Positions 46,162-54,987 of a stretch of DNA of 64,000 nt are shown here, one piece after another. Position numbers and translations under genes: made by a program. The stretch is from Sphingobacterium zeae (GTDB lineage: Bacteria > Bacteroidota > Bacteroidia > Sphingobacteriales > Sphingobacteriaceae), in NCBI RefSeq assembly GCF_030818895.1, contig NZ_JAUTBA010000001.1:2790001-2854000 (forward strand), in the 5' to 3' direction. Under the pieces are notes generated by a model that was given only the letters and a program-made list of their open reading frames with translations, had not been told where the DNA came from and searched no databases. Every line of letters starts with the position of its first letter. Position 1 is the first letter of the stretch.

Positions 46162-47130
46162 ATGTTTAAAAAAATCTTTATTCCTATTCTATTATTTACT
46201 GGCGTGCATGCTATGGCGCAAAAGTCCTTTGAGCCTTACGAGCAGTCTATTGAAGGAACTAATTTGACATTCAAAATGCTCGCCATCCCAGGTGGTAGCT
46301 TTAAAATGGGAAGCACGAGTGGAGGTAAGGAGGATGAAAAGCCTGCACATGAAGTGAAGTTGGATCCGTTTTGGATGGGTCAGTATGAAGTAACATGGGA
46401 TCTGTTTGAGCCATTTCTGTATAAAGACTATGAGATTGCAAAGAGCAAGGACGGCCAAATAAGTAAAGAAATCGATGCTGTTACCCGACCAACCAAACCG
46501 TACTTGGATATGACTTTTGGTTTTGGGAAAGAAGGACATCCAGCTTTGGCAATGACGCATTACAATGCCATCCAATTCTGTAAATGGCTATATGTGCGCA
46601 CTGGAGTGTTTTATCGTTTGCCCACAGAGGCGGAGTGGGAGTATGCTGCCAGAGCAGGTTCCAAGACGGCGTATTTTTTCGGTGATCAAGCAACGCAACT
46701 AGCAGATTACGCTTGGTTTAAGGAAAATGCGGAAGAGAAAACGCATGTGGTCGGACAAAAGAAGCCAAACCCCTGGGGGCTTTATGATATTTATGGCAAT
46801 GTAGCCGAGTGGACTTATGACCAATATAAAGCCGATAGCTACAGCGAAGGTGCGGGAAAGGCGTTGACCAACCCGGTAGTGGTGCCGACTACCCTTTATC
46901 CACATGTCGTCCGTGGTGGTGCATTCGATAGCGCGGCTGATGACCTTCGTTCGGCGGCTCGGGGAGCATCAGACCCAGTATGGAAGCAACTGGATCCACA
47001 AGTACCAAAAAGTAACTGGTGGTTTCCAGAAGCACCTTTCGTCGGATTGAGATTGGTCAGACCAGCTAATCCGCCTAGCCATGAAGAGATTATGGCGTAT
47101 TATGATAAAAAACCAATTAAAGATTTTTAA
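46162..47130 (+). CDS. SUMF1/FGE-fold protein, exported, lacking the FGE cysteines
   Basis: 322 aa. Signal peptide about 1-19 (GVHAMAQ). A full formylglycine-generating-enzyme fold: IPGGSFKMGSTSGGKEDEKPAHEV, FWMGQYEVTWDLFEPF, YRLPTEAEWEYAARAG, NVAEWTYDQY, HVVRGGAFDSAADDLRSAAR and a C-terminal FVGLRLVRP. The region that carries the catalytic Cys pair in true enzymes has none (SNWWFPEAPFVG), so it is probably not a sulfatase activator; many such proteins serve as binding or other oxidoreductase modules. It is first gene of the operon running to 55617. Confidence 0.9.
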   Translation: MFKKIFIPILLFTGVHAMAQKSFEPYEQSIEGTNLTFKMLAIPGGSFKMGSTSGGKEDEKPAHEVKLDPFWMGQYEVTWDLFEPFLYKDYEIAKSKDGQISKEIDAVTRPTKPYLDMTFGFGKEGHPALAMTHYNAIQFCKWLYVRTGVFYRLPTEAEWEYAARAGSKTAYFFGDQATQLADYAWFKENAEEKTHVVGQKKPNPWGLYDIYGNVAEWTYDQYKADSYSEGAGKALTNPVVVPTTLYPHVVRGGAFDSAADDLRSAARGASDPVWKQLDPQVPKSNWWFPEAPFVGLRLVRPANPPSHEEIMAYYDKKPIKDF

Positions 47131-47157
47131 AAATAAAATAATCAATATAAAACTGTT

Positions 47158-48471
47158 ATGGAGAATCTAGAAAGAAGAGATTTTATTAAAACTTCTGCTG
47201 TAGTGGCCGGTGGTGCAATGTTGAGCTCGTTACCGCTATCGGGTGCATATGCCGCAGGTTCAGATGTCATCAAGGTTGCCTTAGTCGGCTGCGGGGGCCG
47301 GGGAACAGGAGCTACTTTCGATGCACTGAGCTCGGGAATGAACATTAAGGTTGTGGCGTTGGCCGATGCCTTTAAAGATAATTTAGATAGTACATATAAT
47401 ACACTCAAAGAGAAATGGCAAGATAAGATCGATGTGAGCGACAACCATAAATTTGTCGGATTCGACGCTTATAAAGATGCGATTCAATTGGCAGATGTGG
47501 TTATCTTAGCCACGCCGCCGGGATTTAGACCGGCACATTTCGAAGAGGCAGTCCGTCAGGGTAAGCATGTTTTCATGGAAAAACCCGTCGCCGTCGACAT
47601 CCCGGGGGTGCAGCAGGTGTTGCGGGCAGCGGCAGAAGCCAAGCGCAAAAAACTGAATGTTGTTGTGGGGTTGCAACGCCGTTATCAAACAAATTACCGG
47701 GAGGCTATCAAACGTATCCAAGAAGGTGCCATCGGTGATGTGACATCGGGACAAGTGTATTGGAACTCGGGCGGTGTATGGGTGCGTCCACGCAAACCGG
47801 AACAGACAGAAATGGAATATCAAATGCGTAACTGGTATTATTTCAACTGGTTGTGCGGTGACCATATTGTCGAACAGCATGTGCACAATATAGATATTGC
47901 CAACTGGGTAAAAGGAGCATATCCGGTATCGATTCAAGGCACAGGAAGTAGGGCCCATCGTACCGGTAAAGAGTATGGCGAAATATACGACAATTTCGCG
48001 TTAGAGTTGACCTACGCGGATAACAGTGTAGTCTATAGCCAGTGTAGACACTTTGAAGGCATTCATAACCGGGTTGACGAACAATTTCAGGCAACCAAAG
48101 GACGTGCTTATCTCTCTGCTGGTGGACAGGCTGTATTGTATGACTGGAAAGGAAAAGAAATCTATCGGCATGATGCTAAAGGGAATCCAAACCCCTACCA
48201 ACAAGAACATAAAGAACTTTTTGCGGCCATTTCTAAAGGCGAATATAAATTTGATAATGCTGAATACGGTGCTTACAGTACATTGACCGGTATTATTGGA
48301 CGTATTGCTTGTTACACGGGTAAGGTAATCAAGTGGGACGAAGCATTGAAATCGACGATTAAACTGGGTCCGGATGTACTCGCGTGGGATGCTAAACCAA
48401 AATTACTTCCAGATGCCGAGGGCTTTTATCCAGTCGCAGTGCCCGGCCAAAATACAAACCTTTATATTTAA
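47158..48471 (+). CDS. Gfo/Idh/MocA-family oxidoreductase with Tat signal
   Basis: 437 aa. Twin-arginine-type N-terminus LERRDFIKTSAVVAGGAML with cleavage near AYAA. Rossmann GCGGRGTGATF, then the family motif HVFMEKPVAVD and a C-terminal substrate domain (WYYFNWLCGDHIVEQHVHNIDIANW). These enzymes act on sugars or glycosides with a tightly bound NAD(H), which is why export via Tat in folded form makes sense. It probably acts on a keto-sugar intermediate made by the GMC enzyme of this operon. Confidence 0.93.
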   Translation: MENLERRDFIKTSAVVAGGAMLSSLPLSGAYAAGSDVIKVALVGCGGRGTGATFDALSSGMNIKVVALADAFKDNLDSTYNTLKEKWQDKIDVSDNHKFVGFDAYKDAIQLADVVILATPPGFRPAHFEEAVRQGKHVFMEKPVAVDIPGVQQVLRAAAEAKRKKLNVVVGLQRRYQTNYREAIKRIQEGAIGDVTSGQVYWNSGGVWVRPRKPEQTEMEYQMRNWYYFNWLCGDHIVEQHVHNIDIANWVKGAYPVSIQGTGSRAHRTGKEYGEIYDNFALELTYADNSVVYSQCRHFEGIHNRVDEQFQATKGRAYLSAGGQAVLYDWKGKEIYRHDAKGNPNPYQQEHKELFAAISKGEYKFDNAEYGAYSTLTGIIGRIACYTGKVIKWDEALKSTIKLGPDVLAWDAKPKLLPDAEGFYPVAVPGQNTNLYI

Positions 48472-48483
48472 GCTTTTGGGCTG

Positions 48484-49506
48484 ATGGGATTAAAGTGGTA
48501 TGTGCGTCTCCTATTCTTTAGTATCGTTTGTCGCATGCACGTACAGGCGCAAACTCCATCGCCTGAATTACACAAAATTAGGCTGGAAGGTCCCGCACAG
48601 GGGACACAATTCCATATCACTTATTTTGCTTCCGACAGTCTTTTGCGACGGTCGGAAGTTGATAGTATATTAACGGCGATCGATTTTTCGATGTCAATAT
48701 ATCGCAAAGACTCGAAAATATCTCAGTTCAATACCGATTCGGTTAAGTCTATTGTCATGGATAACCACATGGCGAAGGTGATAAAAGCTTCTTTTAAGTA
48801 TCATAAATTATCACATGGTCAATTTGATATTACGATTGCCCCGTTGGTCAACCTTTGGGGCTTTGGTGCCGATAAGAGTCCGGTAGCTCCAGATTCGGCG
48901 ACGGTATTGAAAGTGAAGGAACTTGTTGGCATGCAGTATTTGAAGGTGAGCGGGAATCGGCTGATCAAGAAGAAAAAGGGCGTTAAAATCGATGTCAATG
49001 GTATTGCACAGGGCTATACGGTAGATGTTTTGGCGGACTATCTTGAGCGAAAGGGAATTGCGAATTATATCGTCGAGGTCGGTGGTGAAATCAGGGCTTC
49101 GGGTACGCCGCCTTCGGGACAGGGATTTTCCATTGGCATTGTTCAGCCAGATGATGCTGGCGGTGAAGAATTGATTACTGCTGTGGCGCAGCTGAGAGCA
49201 GGAGCGCTGACCACGGCAGGTAGTTTCGAAAAGTATATTCAATATAAAGGGAAAAAATTGGGACACCATATCGATCCCGTTTCAGGTTTTCCATATACGA
49301 GCGATATCCTAAGTGTCAGCGTCTATGCAAAAACTGCTATGGAAGCAGATGCACTGGATAATTATTTTATGGGCATGGAACCCGATAAAGTGATGACAGA
49401 AGCCAAAAAATTAAAAGGTGTGGCAGTATTTGTCATTTTTAAAAATAAAAATCAAACCATTCAAGCGATTTATTCGGAGGGATTTGGTAAATTATTTAAA
49501 AATTAA
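48484..49506 (+). CDS. apbE: FAD:protein FMN transferase
   Basis: 340 aa. Signal peptide about 1-23 (RMHVQAQ). ApbE signatures: SMSIYRKDSKISQFN, FDITIAPLVNLWGFG, KIDVNGIAQGYTVDVLADYL, YIVEVGGEIRASGTPPSGQ, GALTTAGSFEKYIQYKGKKLGHHIDPVSGFPY. It attaches FMN through a phosphoester to a Ser/Thr in a target protein of the periplasm. No obvious flavinylation site was noticed among the operon products, so its target may lie elsewhere. The gene is 12 bp after the oxidoreductase and 16 bp before the TIM-barrel gene. Confidence 0.95.
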   Translation: MGLKWYVRLLFFSIVCRMHVQAQTPSPELHKIRLEGPAQGTQFHITYFASDSLLRRSEVDSILTAIDFSMSIYRKDSKISQFNTDSVKSIVMDNHMAKVIKASFKYHKLSHGQFDITIAPLVNLWGFGADKSPVAPDSATVLKVKELVGMQYLKVSGNRLIKKKKGVKIDVNGIAQGYTVDVLADYLERKGIANYIVEVGGEIRASGTPPSGQGFSIGIVQPDDAGGEELITAVAQLRAGALTTAGSFEKYIQYKGKKLGHHIDPVSGFPYTSDILSVSVYAKTAMEADALDNYFMGMEPDKVMTEAKKLKGVAVFVIFKNKNQTIQAIYSEGFGKLFKN

Positions 49507-49522
49507 TCAATTATAAAATAAA

Positions 49523-50446
49523 ATGAAGAGATCGGATTTTATTAAAGGTAGTCTTTTGGCCGCTGGAGCCGGACTGGCTGGTCAGACTTTTGCGTCAACA
49601 ACTCAACATACAGCAAATACGATGGATAAAGGTAAAACATTCAACCTAAATTATGCCCCGCATCAGGGGATGTTTAAAAACCATGCTGGGGACAATTTTC
49701 TCGATGAAATTCGTTATATGCATGATTTGGGTTTTCGTGGTATAGAAGATAATGGTTTTTTAGGGAGAACATTGGATGAGCAGAAAAAGATCGGTGATTT
49801 GTTGGCTAAGTTAGGCATGACCATGGGGGTATTTGTGGTGGACGGCGGCCAAAACTGGATGCCATCATTGGCGACCGGCAAACAAGAGTATGTGGACAAG
49901 TTCGTCGAAACCTGCAAGAAGTCTGTTGAAGCTGCCAAATATTGCCATGCAAAATGGGTCACTGTAGTGCCCGGATTTTATGAACGTAAACTTCCCTGGG
50001 GCAATCAGTTTAGCAATATCCTAACAGCGATGCGCAAGGGTGCAGAGATCTTTGAGCCGCATGGTTTGGTGATGGTATTGGAAACCTTAAGTGATACACC
50101 AGATTTGTTTTTGCAGCAAACACATGAGACGTATGCCTTATGTAAGGCTGTGAACAGTCCGTCCTGTAAAATTTTATATGATATCTATCATATGCAACGT
50201 ACTGAAGGTGATTTAATTGCCAATATGAATCGTTGTTGGGACGAAATTGCCTACATACAGATTGGTGATAACCCGGGAAGAAAAGAGCCAACTACGGGCG
50301 AAATTAATTACAAAAACGTATTTAAACATATTCACAGTAAGGGATATAAGGGGATTATGGGGATGGAACATGGTATATCCATGCCAGGTAAAGAAGGCGA
50401 GGATCGTTTGGTGGCAGCGTATCGCGAGGTGGATAGCTTTTTGTAA
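49523..50446 (+). CDS. Exported TIM-barrel isomerase/epimerase-like protein
   Basis: 307 aa. N-terminus MKRSDFIKGSLLAAGAGLAGQTFA is Tat-like, with KR in place of RR. The AP-endonuclease-2/hydroxypyruvate-isomerase barrel has the metal-ligand pattern Glu (MVLETLSDT), Asp (KILYDIYHMQRTEGD) and Glu (GIMGMEHG). Families of this type isomerise keto-sugars or act in 3-keto-glycoside conversion. In this operon it may convert the keto product of the GMC dehydrogenase; the exact reaction is not readable. Confidence 0.88.
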   Translation: MKRSDFIKGSLLAAGAGLAGQTFASTTQHTANTMDKGKTFNLNYAPHQGMFKNHAGDNFLDEIRYMHDLGFRGIEDNGFLGRTLDEQKKIGDLLAKLGMTMGVFVVDGGQNWMPSLATGKQEYVDKFVETCKKSVEAAKYCHAKWVTVVPGFYERKLPWGNQFSNILTAMRKGAEIFEPHGLVMVLETLSDTPDLFLQQTHETYALCKAVNSPSCKILYDIYHMQRTEGDLIANMNRCWDEIAYIQIGDNPGRKEPTTGEINYKNVFKHIHSKGYKGIMGMEHGISMPGKEGEDRLVAAYREVDSFL

Positions 50447-50538
50447 TATTTTAATAGTGTACTATTGACAATTAGATTTAATTTCTTAAATTGAGCAGGT
50501 AAAACCAATTAGTAGTATTGTAAAACACCATTTTTTTT

Positions 50539-51786
50539 ATGATTTCATCAACAATAAAATTTAAACTATCCTTCATGATGTTCCTCGAATTTTTTATTTG
50601 GGGGGGATGGTTTGTCACATTAGGTACTTTCTTGAGCAAAAATCTACATGCAACGGACTTTGAAATGGCCAATGTATTTTCAACACAATCATTGGGAGCA
50701 ATTATCGCCCCTTTTATTGTCGGAATGATTGCCGACCGCTATTTTAATGCGGAGCGTATTTTGGGTGTTTTACACTTGGTGGGCGCAGTATTAATGTACC
50801 AAATGTATGGTGCTGCAGACATGGCTACTTTTTATCCGTATGTATTGGCTTATATGGTGCTTTATATGCCAACATTGGCTTTGGCTAGTTCAGTTTCCTT
50901 TAGGCAATTGACCAATCCGGAAAAGCAATTCTCAGGTATACGTATCTGGGGAACAATTGGTTGGATCGTAGCAGGCTTAGCAATCAGTTATATCTTTAGA
51001 TGGGATGCAGCAGCATCAGAGGGTGCTTTGAAAAATACATTTTTAATGTCAGGGGTTGCTTCATTGGTACTTGGGGTATTCTCGTTTGCATTGCCTAAAA
51101 CGCCTCCGGTTAAATTGGATGAAGGCGAAAAACCTTCGTTTGCATCAATCATTGGCCTGGATGCGATTAAATTATTGAAAGACAGAAACTTTTTTATATT
51201 TTTCATTTCTTCGGTATTGATCTGTATTCCATTGGCCTTTTATTACTCAAATGCAAATTTATTCCTTTCGGAGATAGGTTTGGAAAATCCAACGGGTAAG
51301 ATGACTATCGGTCAGGCATCGGAAGTATTGTTCTTATTGGCTTTGCCAATTTTCTTTACGCGATTTGGCTTTAAGAAAACAATCCTTGTGGGGATGCTTG
51401 CTTGGGTAATCCGCTACCTGTTATTTGCTTATGGCAATGCGGGCGAGTTATCGTTCATGTTGTTGATCGGTATTGCATTGCACGGTATCTGTTATGACTT
51501 TTTCTTTGTTTCCGGTCAGATTTATACAGATAGCAAAGCGGGTGTTAAATACAAATCGGCTGCTCAGGGCTTAATTACTTTGGCAACGTACGGTGTTGGA
51601 CAGCTGATCGGTTTCTGGGTTGCTAGTTATGTCGGAGACAAGTACAAAGATTTGAAGGCAACTGACCTGGCGGCATTTTGGAATCATACCTGGGTCGTAC
51701 CAGCAATTATCGCAGCGGTGGTATTCTTTATCTTTCTAGCCCTTTTTAAGGACGAAAAGATTGATAGTACAAATGCTGCACACTAA
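50539..51786 (+). CDS. MFS transporter, nucleoside/sugar-proton symporter type (NupG-like)
   Basis: 415 aa with about twelve membrane helices. N-terminus MISSTIKFKLSFMMFLEFFIWGGWFVTLGTFLSKNL is typical of the nucleoside:H+ symporter-like MFS group common beside oxidoreductase operons in this phylum. Further motifs: GMIADRYF, RIWGTIGWIVAG, KYKSAAQGLITLATYGVGQLIG. It probably imports the modified sugar or its product. A 92-bp gap with an AATAGT-GT-ACTATT palindrome (50452-50465) precedes it, so an internal promoter is possible. Confidence 0.9.
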   Translation: MISSTIKFKLSFMMFLEFFIWGGWFVTLGTFLSKNLHATDFEMANVFSTQSLGAIIAPFIVGMIADRYFNAERILGVLHLVGAVLMYQMYGAADMATFYPYVLAYMVLYMPTLALASSVSFRQLTNPEKQFSGIRIWGTIGWIVAGLAISYIFRWDAAASEGALKNTFLMSGVASLVLGVFSFALPKTPPVKLDEGEKPSFASIIGLDAIKLLKDRNFFIFFISSVLICIPLAFYYSNANLFLSEIGLENPTGKMTIGQASEVLFLLALPIFFTRFGFKKTILVGMLAWVIRYLLFAYGNAGELSFMLLIGIALHGICYDFFFVSGQIYTDSKAGVKYKSAAQGLITLATYGVGQLIGFWVASYVGDKYKDLKATDLAAFWNHTWVVPAIIAAVVFFIFLALFKDEKIDSTNAAH

Positions 51787-51829
51787 ACAGAAAAATAACT
51801 ATTTAAAAAAACAAATAATTAGAAGAGAG

Positions 51830-53515
51830 ATGGCAACAAATACTTATGACGCAATTGTAATCGGTTCGGGGATAAGTGGTGGATGGGCTGCGAAAGAATT
51901 GACAGAGAAAGGGCTGAAAACAATTATGCTGGAGCGTGGTCGTAACATCGAACACATCAAAGATTATACTGCGCCAAATAAAAATCCATGGGAATGGCCA
52001 CATGCTGGCGGTCGTACGCAAAAAATGATCGAAGAGTATCCGGTTTTGCGTAGAGATTACCCATTGAACGAAAAAAACCTGGATTTTTGGGTAAATGAAA
52101 AGGAAAGCCCTTATACCGAAGTCAAACGTTTTGATTGGTACCGTGGGTATCATGTCGGCGGTAGATCGCTGATGTGGGGAAGACAATCTTATCGTTTAGG
52201 CGATTTAGATTTCGAAGCGAATTTAAAAGACGGTCACGGTGTGGATTGGCCGATTCGTTATAATGAAATTGCCCCTTGGTATAGTTATGCTGAAAAATTT
52301 GCTGGTATCTCGGGTAATCGTGACGGTGTACCATCTTTGCCAGATGGAGATTATATGCCTGCAATGGCGATGAATATTGTTGAAAAAGACTTGGCGGAGC
52401 GTTTGAAAAAACAATACGGCGGTCAACGTCATTTCATTATGGGTAGAACAGCAAACATTACTGTTCCGCATCACGACCGTGTAAATTGTCAATATCAAAA
52501 TCAATGTTGGTTGGGGTGTAACTTCGGTGCCTACTTCAGTACACAATCGGCGACTCTTCCAGCAGCGAAAAAAACAAATAACTTGACCTTACGCCCTTTT
52601 TCCATCGTAACTAAGATTATCTACGATAAAAACACGAAAAAGGCAAAAGGTGTAGAAATTGTCGACGCTGAAACAAATCAAACCTATGAATTCTTCGCGA
52701 AGGTCATCTTCGTTTGTGCATCTGCATTGAACTCCACATGGGTGTTGATGAATTCGGCCACCGATGTATGGGAAGGCGGTCTTGGTAGCAGCAGCGGTGA
52801 ATTGGGCCACAATTTGATGGATCACCATTTCCGTTGTGGTGCTGGTGGTAAAATAGATGGTTATTTGGATAGCTATGTGTATGGCCGCAGACCGACAGGT
52901 TTGTATGTACCTCGTTTTGTAAACGTAGAAGGTGATACCAAAAAGCGTGATTATGTCCGTGGATTCGGATATCAGGGTGCTGCAGGTCGTGGACGTTGGT
53001 CTGGTGCTGTTGCCGAGATGGAAGTGGGTGGTGCATGGAAAGATGCCATCTGTGAGCCAGGTGACTGGACCGTAGGTTTTACCGCTTTCGGAGAAACACT
53101 GCCTTATCACGAAAATAAAGTTACGCTCGATAAAAGCAAAAAAGATAAATGGGGATTACCTGTATTATCATTTGACGCGGAGATCAAGGATAATGAATTG
53201 AAGATGCGTGGTGACATGCAGAACGAAATGAAAGAAATGTTGGAAAAAGTTGGCGTGAAAGATATCTATACCTACGATAATGTATATGGCTTCGGTCAAG
53301 GTATCCACGAAATGGGAACCGCTCGTATGGGACGTGATCCAAAAACTTCCGTTTTAAATGGTAACAACCAAGTGTGGGATGCATTGAACGTCTTTGTGAC
53401 TGATGGTGCTTGTATGACTTCTGCAGGTTGTGTCAACCCTTCATTAACGTACATGGCCCTTACTGCTCGTGCAGTTGACTTTGCAGTAAGTGAATTGAAA
53501 AAAGGTAACATCTAA
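51830..53515 (+). CDS. GMC-family FAD oxidoreductase (sugar/glycoside dehydrogenase)
   Basis: 561 aa. The ATG at 51830 is chosen because the FAD motif starts there (YDAIVIGSGISGGWAAKELTEKG) and an AGAAGAGAG tract precedes it; an in-frame alternative start at 51761 would overlap the MFS gene. It has GGRSLMWGRQSYRLG, a Cys cluster NCQYQNQCWLGC, and the C-terminal GMC part HEMGTARMG...GCVNPSLTYMALTARAV. It lacks a signal peptide; family members pair with a small Tat-exported subunit, present here at 54988. Likely role: oxidation of a sugar, perhaps at C3 as in glucoside 3-dehydrogenases, passing electrons to the respiratory chain. Confidence 0.93.
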   Translation: MATNTYDAIVIGSGISGGWAAKELTEKGLKTIMLERGRNIEHIKDYTAPNKNPWEWPHAGGRTQKMIEEYPVLRRDYPLNEKNLDFWVNEKESPYTEVKRFDWYRGYHVGGRSLMWGRQSYRLGDLDFEANLKDGHGVDWPIRYNEIAPWYSYAEKFAGISGNRDGVPSLPDGDYMPAMAMNIVEKDLAERLKKQYGGQRHFIMGRTANITVPHHDRVNCQYQNQCWLGCNFGAYFSTQSATLPAAKKTNNLTLRPFSIVTKIIYDKNTKKAKGVEIVDAETNQTYEFFAKVIFVCASALNSTWVLMNSATDVWEGGLGSSSGELGHNLMDHHFRCGAGGKIDGYLDSYVYGRRPTGLYVPRFVNVEGDTKKRDYVRGFGYQGAAGRGRWSGAVAEMEVGGAWKDAICEPGDWTVGFTAFGETLPYHENKVTLDKSKKDKWGLPVLSFDAEIKDNELKMRGDMQNEMKEMLEKVGVKDIYTYDNVYGFGQGIHEMGTARMGRDPKTSVLNGNNQVWDALNVFVTDGACMTSAGCVNPSLTYMALTARAVDFAVSELKKGNI

Positions 53516-53534
53516 TAGCTAAAGATTCATAACA

Positions 53535-54968
53535 ATGGAAAATAACGCAAATAAGACGAGTAGAAGAGGTTTTATAAAGAGTGCTGCAACCGCTGCGGCG
53601 GCTTTTATGATCGTCCCTCGCCATGTATTGGGCGGAAATGGCTTTACAGCTCCAAGTGACAAATTACAAGTAGCAGGTATCGGTGTAGGAGGCAAAGGTT
53701 TTAGCGACATCAACGCGTTTCATGATTCAGGGAAGGCAGATTTGGCTTTCTTGTGTGATGTGGACGACCGTCGTGCAGCCGGTGCATTAAAACGTTACCC
53801 GAAGGCAAAATATTATAAAGACTATCGTGAGATGTTGGATAAGGAGCACAAACGCATTGAAGCTGTTTCTGTTTCGACTCCAGATCATCAACATGCAATT
53901 CAGGCGCTTGCAGCTATGCAGTTGGGTAAGCACGTGTACGTTCAAAAACCGCTGACACACGATGTTTGGGAAGCCAGAGCTTTGACGCATGCCGCTAAGA
54001 AATATAAAGTAGTGACCCAAATGGGAAATCAAGGGGCATCGAATGATGGACCACGTTTTGTGCGTGAATGGTACGAAGCTGGTCTTATTGGTGATGTACA
54101 TACTGTATATTGTTGGACAGACCGTCCGGTATGGCCTTCGGGTATTGCTTGGCCTACAGGTAAAGCTGAGATTCCGAAAGAATTGGATTGGGATCTTTGG
54201 TTAGGGACTGCACCTTACAAAGAATATGTCGACAAATTGGTGCCTTTCAACTGGCGTGGCTGGTGGGATTATGGTACCGGTGCATTGGGCGATATGGGCT
54301 GTCATTTGTTGGAAGTGCCTTTCAGTACCTTAGGGCTCACCTATGTACAAGATGTACAAGCTACTGTAGGTTCTGTATATGTGGATGAGTTCAAACGCGG
54401 ATATTTTCCGGAAAGCTGTCCGCCATCAAGCCACGCAACATTAACATTCCCGAAAACACCGCGTACTAATGGCCCTGTCACATTACACTGGATGGACGGT
54501 GGTATTCAGCCCGCTCGTCCGGATGAATTAGGTCCAAACGAAATTTTTGGTGATGGTGGTAACGGAATCTTACTTGTCGGTACAAAGGGAAAAATCCTTG
54601 CTGATACTTACGGACAGAATGCACGTTTATTACCAACGTCGAGAAAAGAACAAATTGCCCAAAAGTATGCGCGTGTACCCGGACAAGAAAGTGGACACTA
54701 TGCACAATGGGTAGAAGCTTGTCAGGCTGGATACGGTAAGAAAGAGGTGAGTTCGCCATTTGAAATCGCCGGTCCATTGACTGAAGCTTTATTGATGGCT
54801 AATTTGGCAATCAGAGGAGCTGATTTACGTATCGATGGCAAATATCCTGGACGTAACCTGAAATTGCTGTGGGATAACAATAATATGCGCGTTACAAACT
54901 TCGATCATGTCAATCAGTATGTAAAACGTAATTACAGACAAGGTTGGGAAATGAAATATAATTTCTAA
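53535..54968 (+). CDS. Second Gfo/Idh/MocA-family oxidoreductase with Tat signal
   Basis: 477 aa. Tat N-terminus SRRGFIKSAATAAAAFMIVPRHVLGG. Rossmann VAGIGVGGKGFSDINAF, DHQHAIQALAAMQLGKHVYVQKPLTHDVWEARAL and the characteristic GNQGASNDGPRFVREWYEAGLIGDV place it in the Tat-exported group with a long C-terminal domain (WWDYGTGALGDMGCHLLEVPF). These often work with GMC and TIM-barrel proteins on keto-glycosides. It sits 19 bp after the GMC gene and 19 bp before the small subunit. Confidence 0.94.
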   Translation: MENNANKTSRRGFIKSAATAAAAFMIVPRHVLGGNGFTAPSDKLQVAGIGVGGKGFSDINAFHDSGKADLAFLCDVDDRRAAGALKRYPKAKYYKDYREMLDKEHKRIEAVSVSTPDHQHAIQALAAMQLGKHVYVQKPLTHDVWEARALTHAAKKYKVVTQMGNQGASNDGPRFVREWYEAGLIGDVHTVYCWTDRPVWPSGIAWPTGKAEIPKELDWDLWLGTAPYKEYVDKLVPFNWRGWWDYGTGALGDMGCHLLEVPFSTLGLTYVQDVQATVGSVYVDEFKRGYFPESCPPSSHATLTFPKTPRTNGPVTLHWMDGGIQPARPDELGPNEIFGDGGNGILLVGTKGKILADTYGQNARLLPTSRKEQIAQKYARVPGQESGHYAQWVEACQAGYGKKEVSSPFEIAGPLTEALLMANLAIRGADLRIDGKYPGRNLKLLWDNNNMRVTNFDHVNQYVKRNYRQGWEMKYNF

Positions 54969-54987
54969 AATTAAGATATTTAGTAGT

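Noticed and set aside
46162..47130. Formylglycine-generating enzyme serving sulfatases of the utilisation locus
   Set aside because: The catalytic Cys pair is absent and no sulfatase gene is present in the window.
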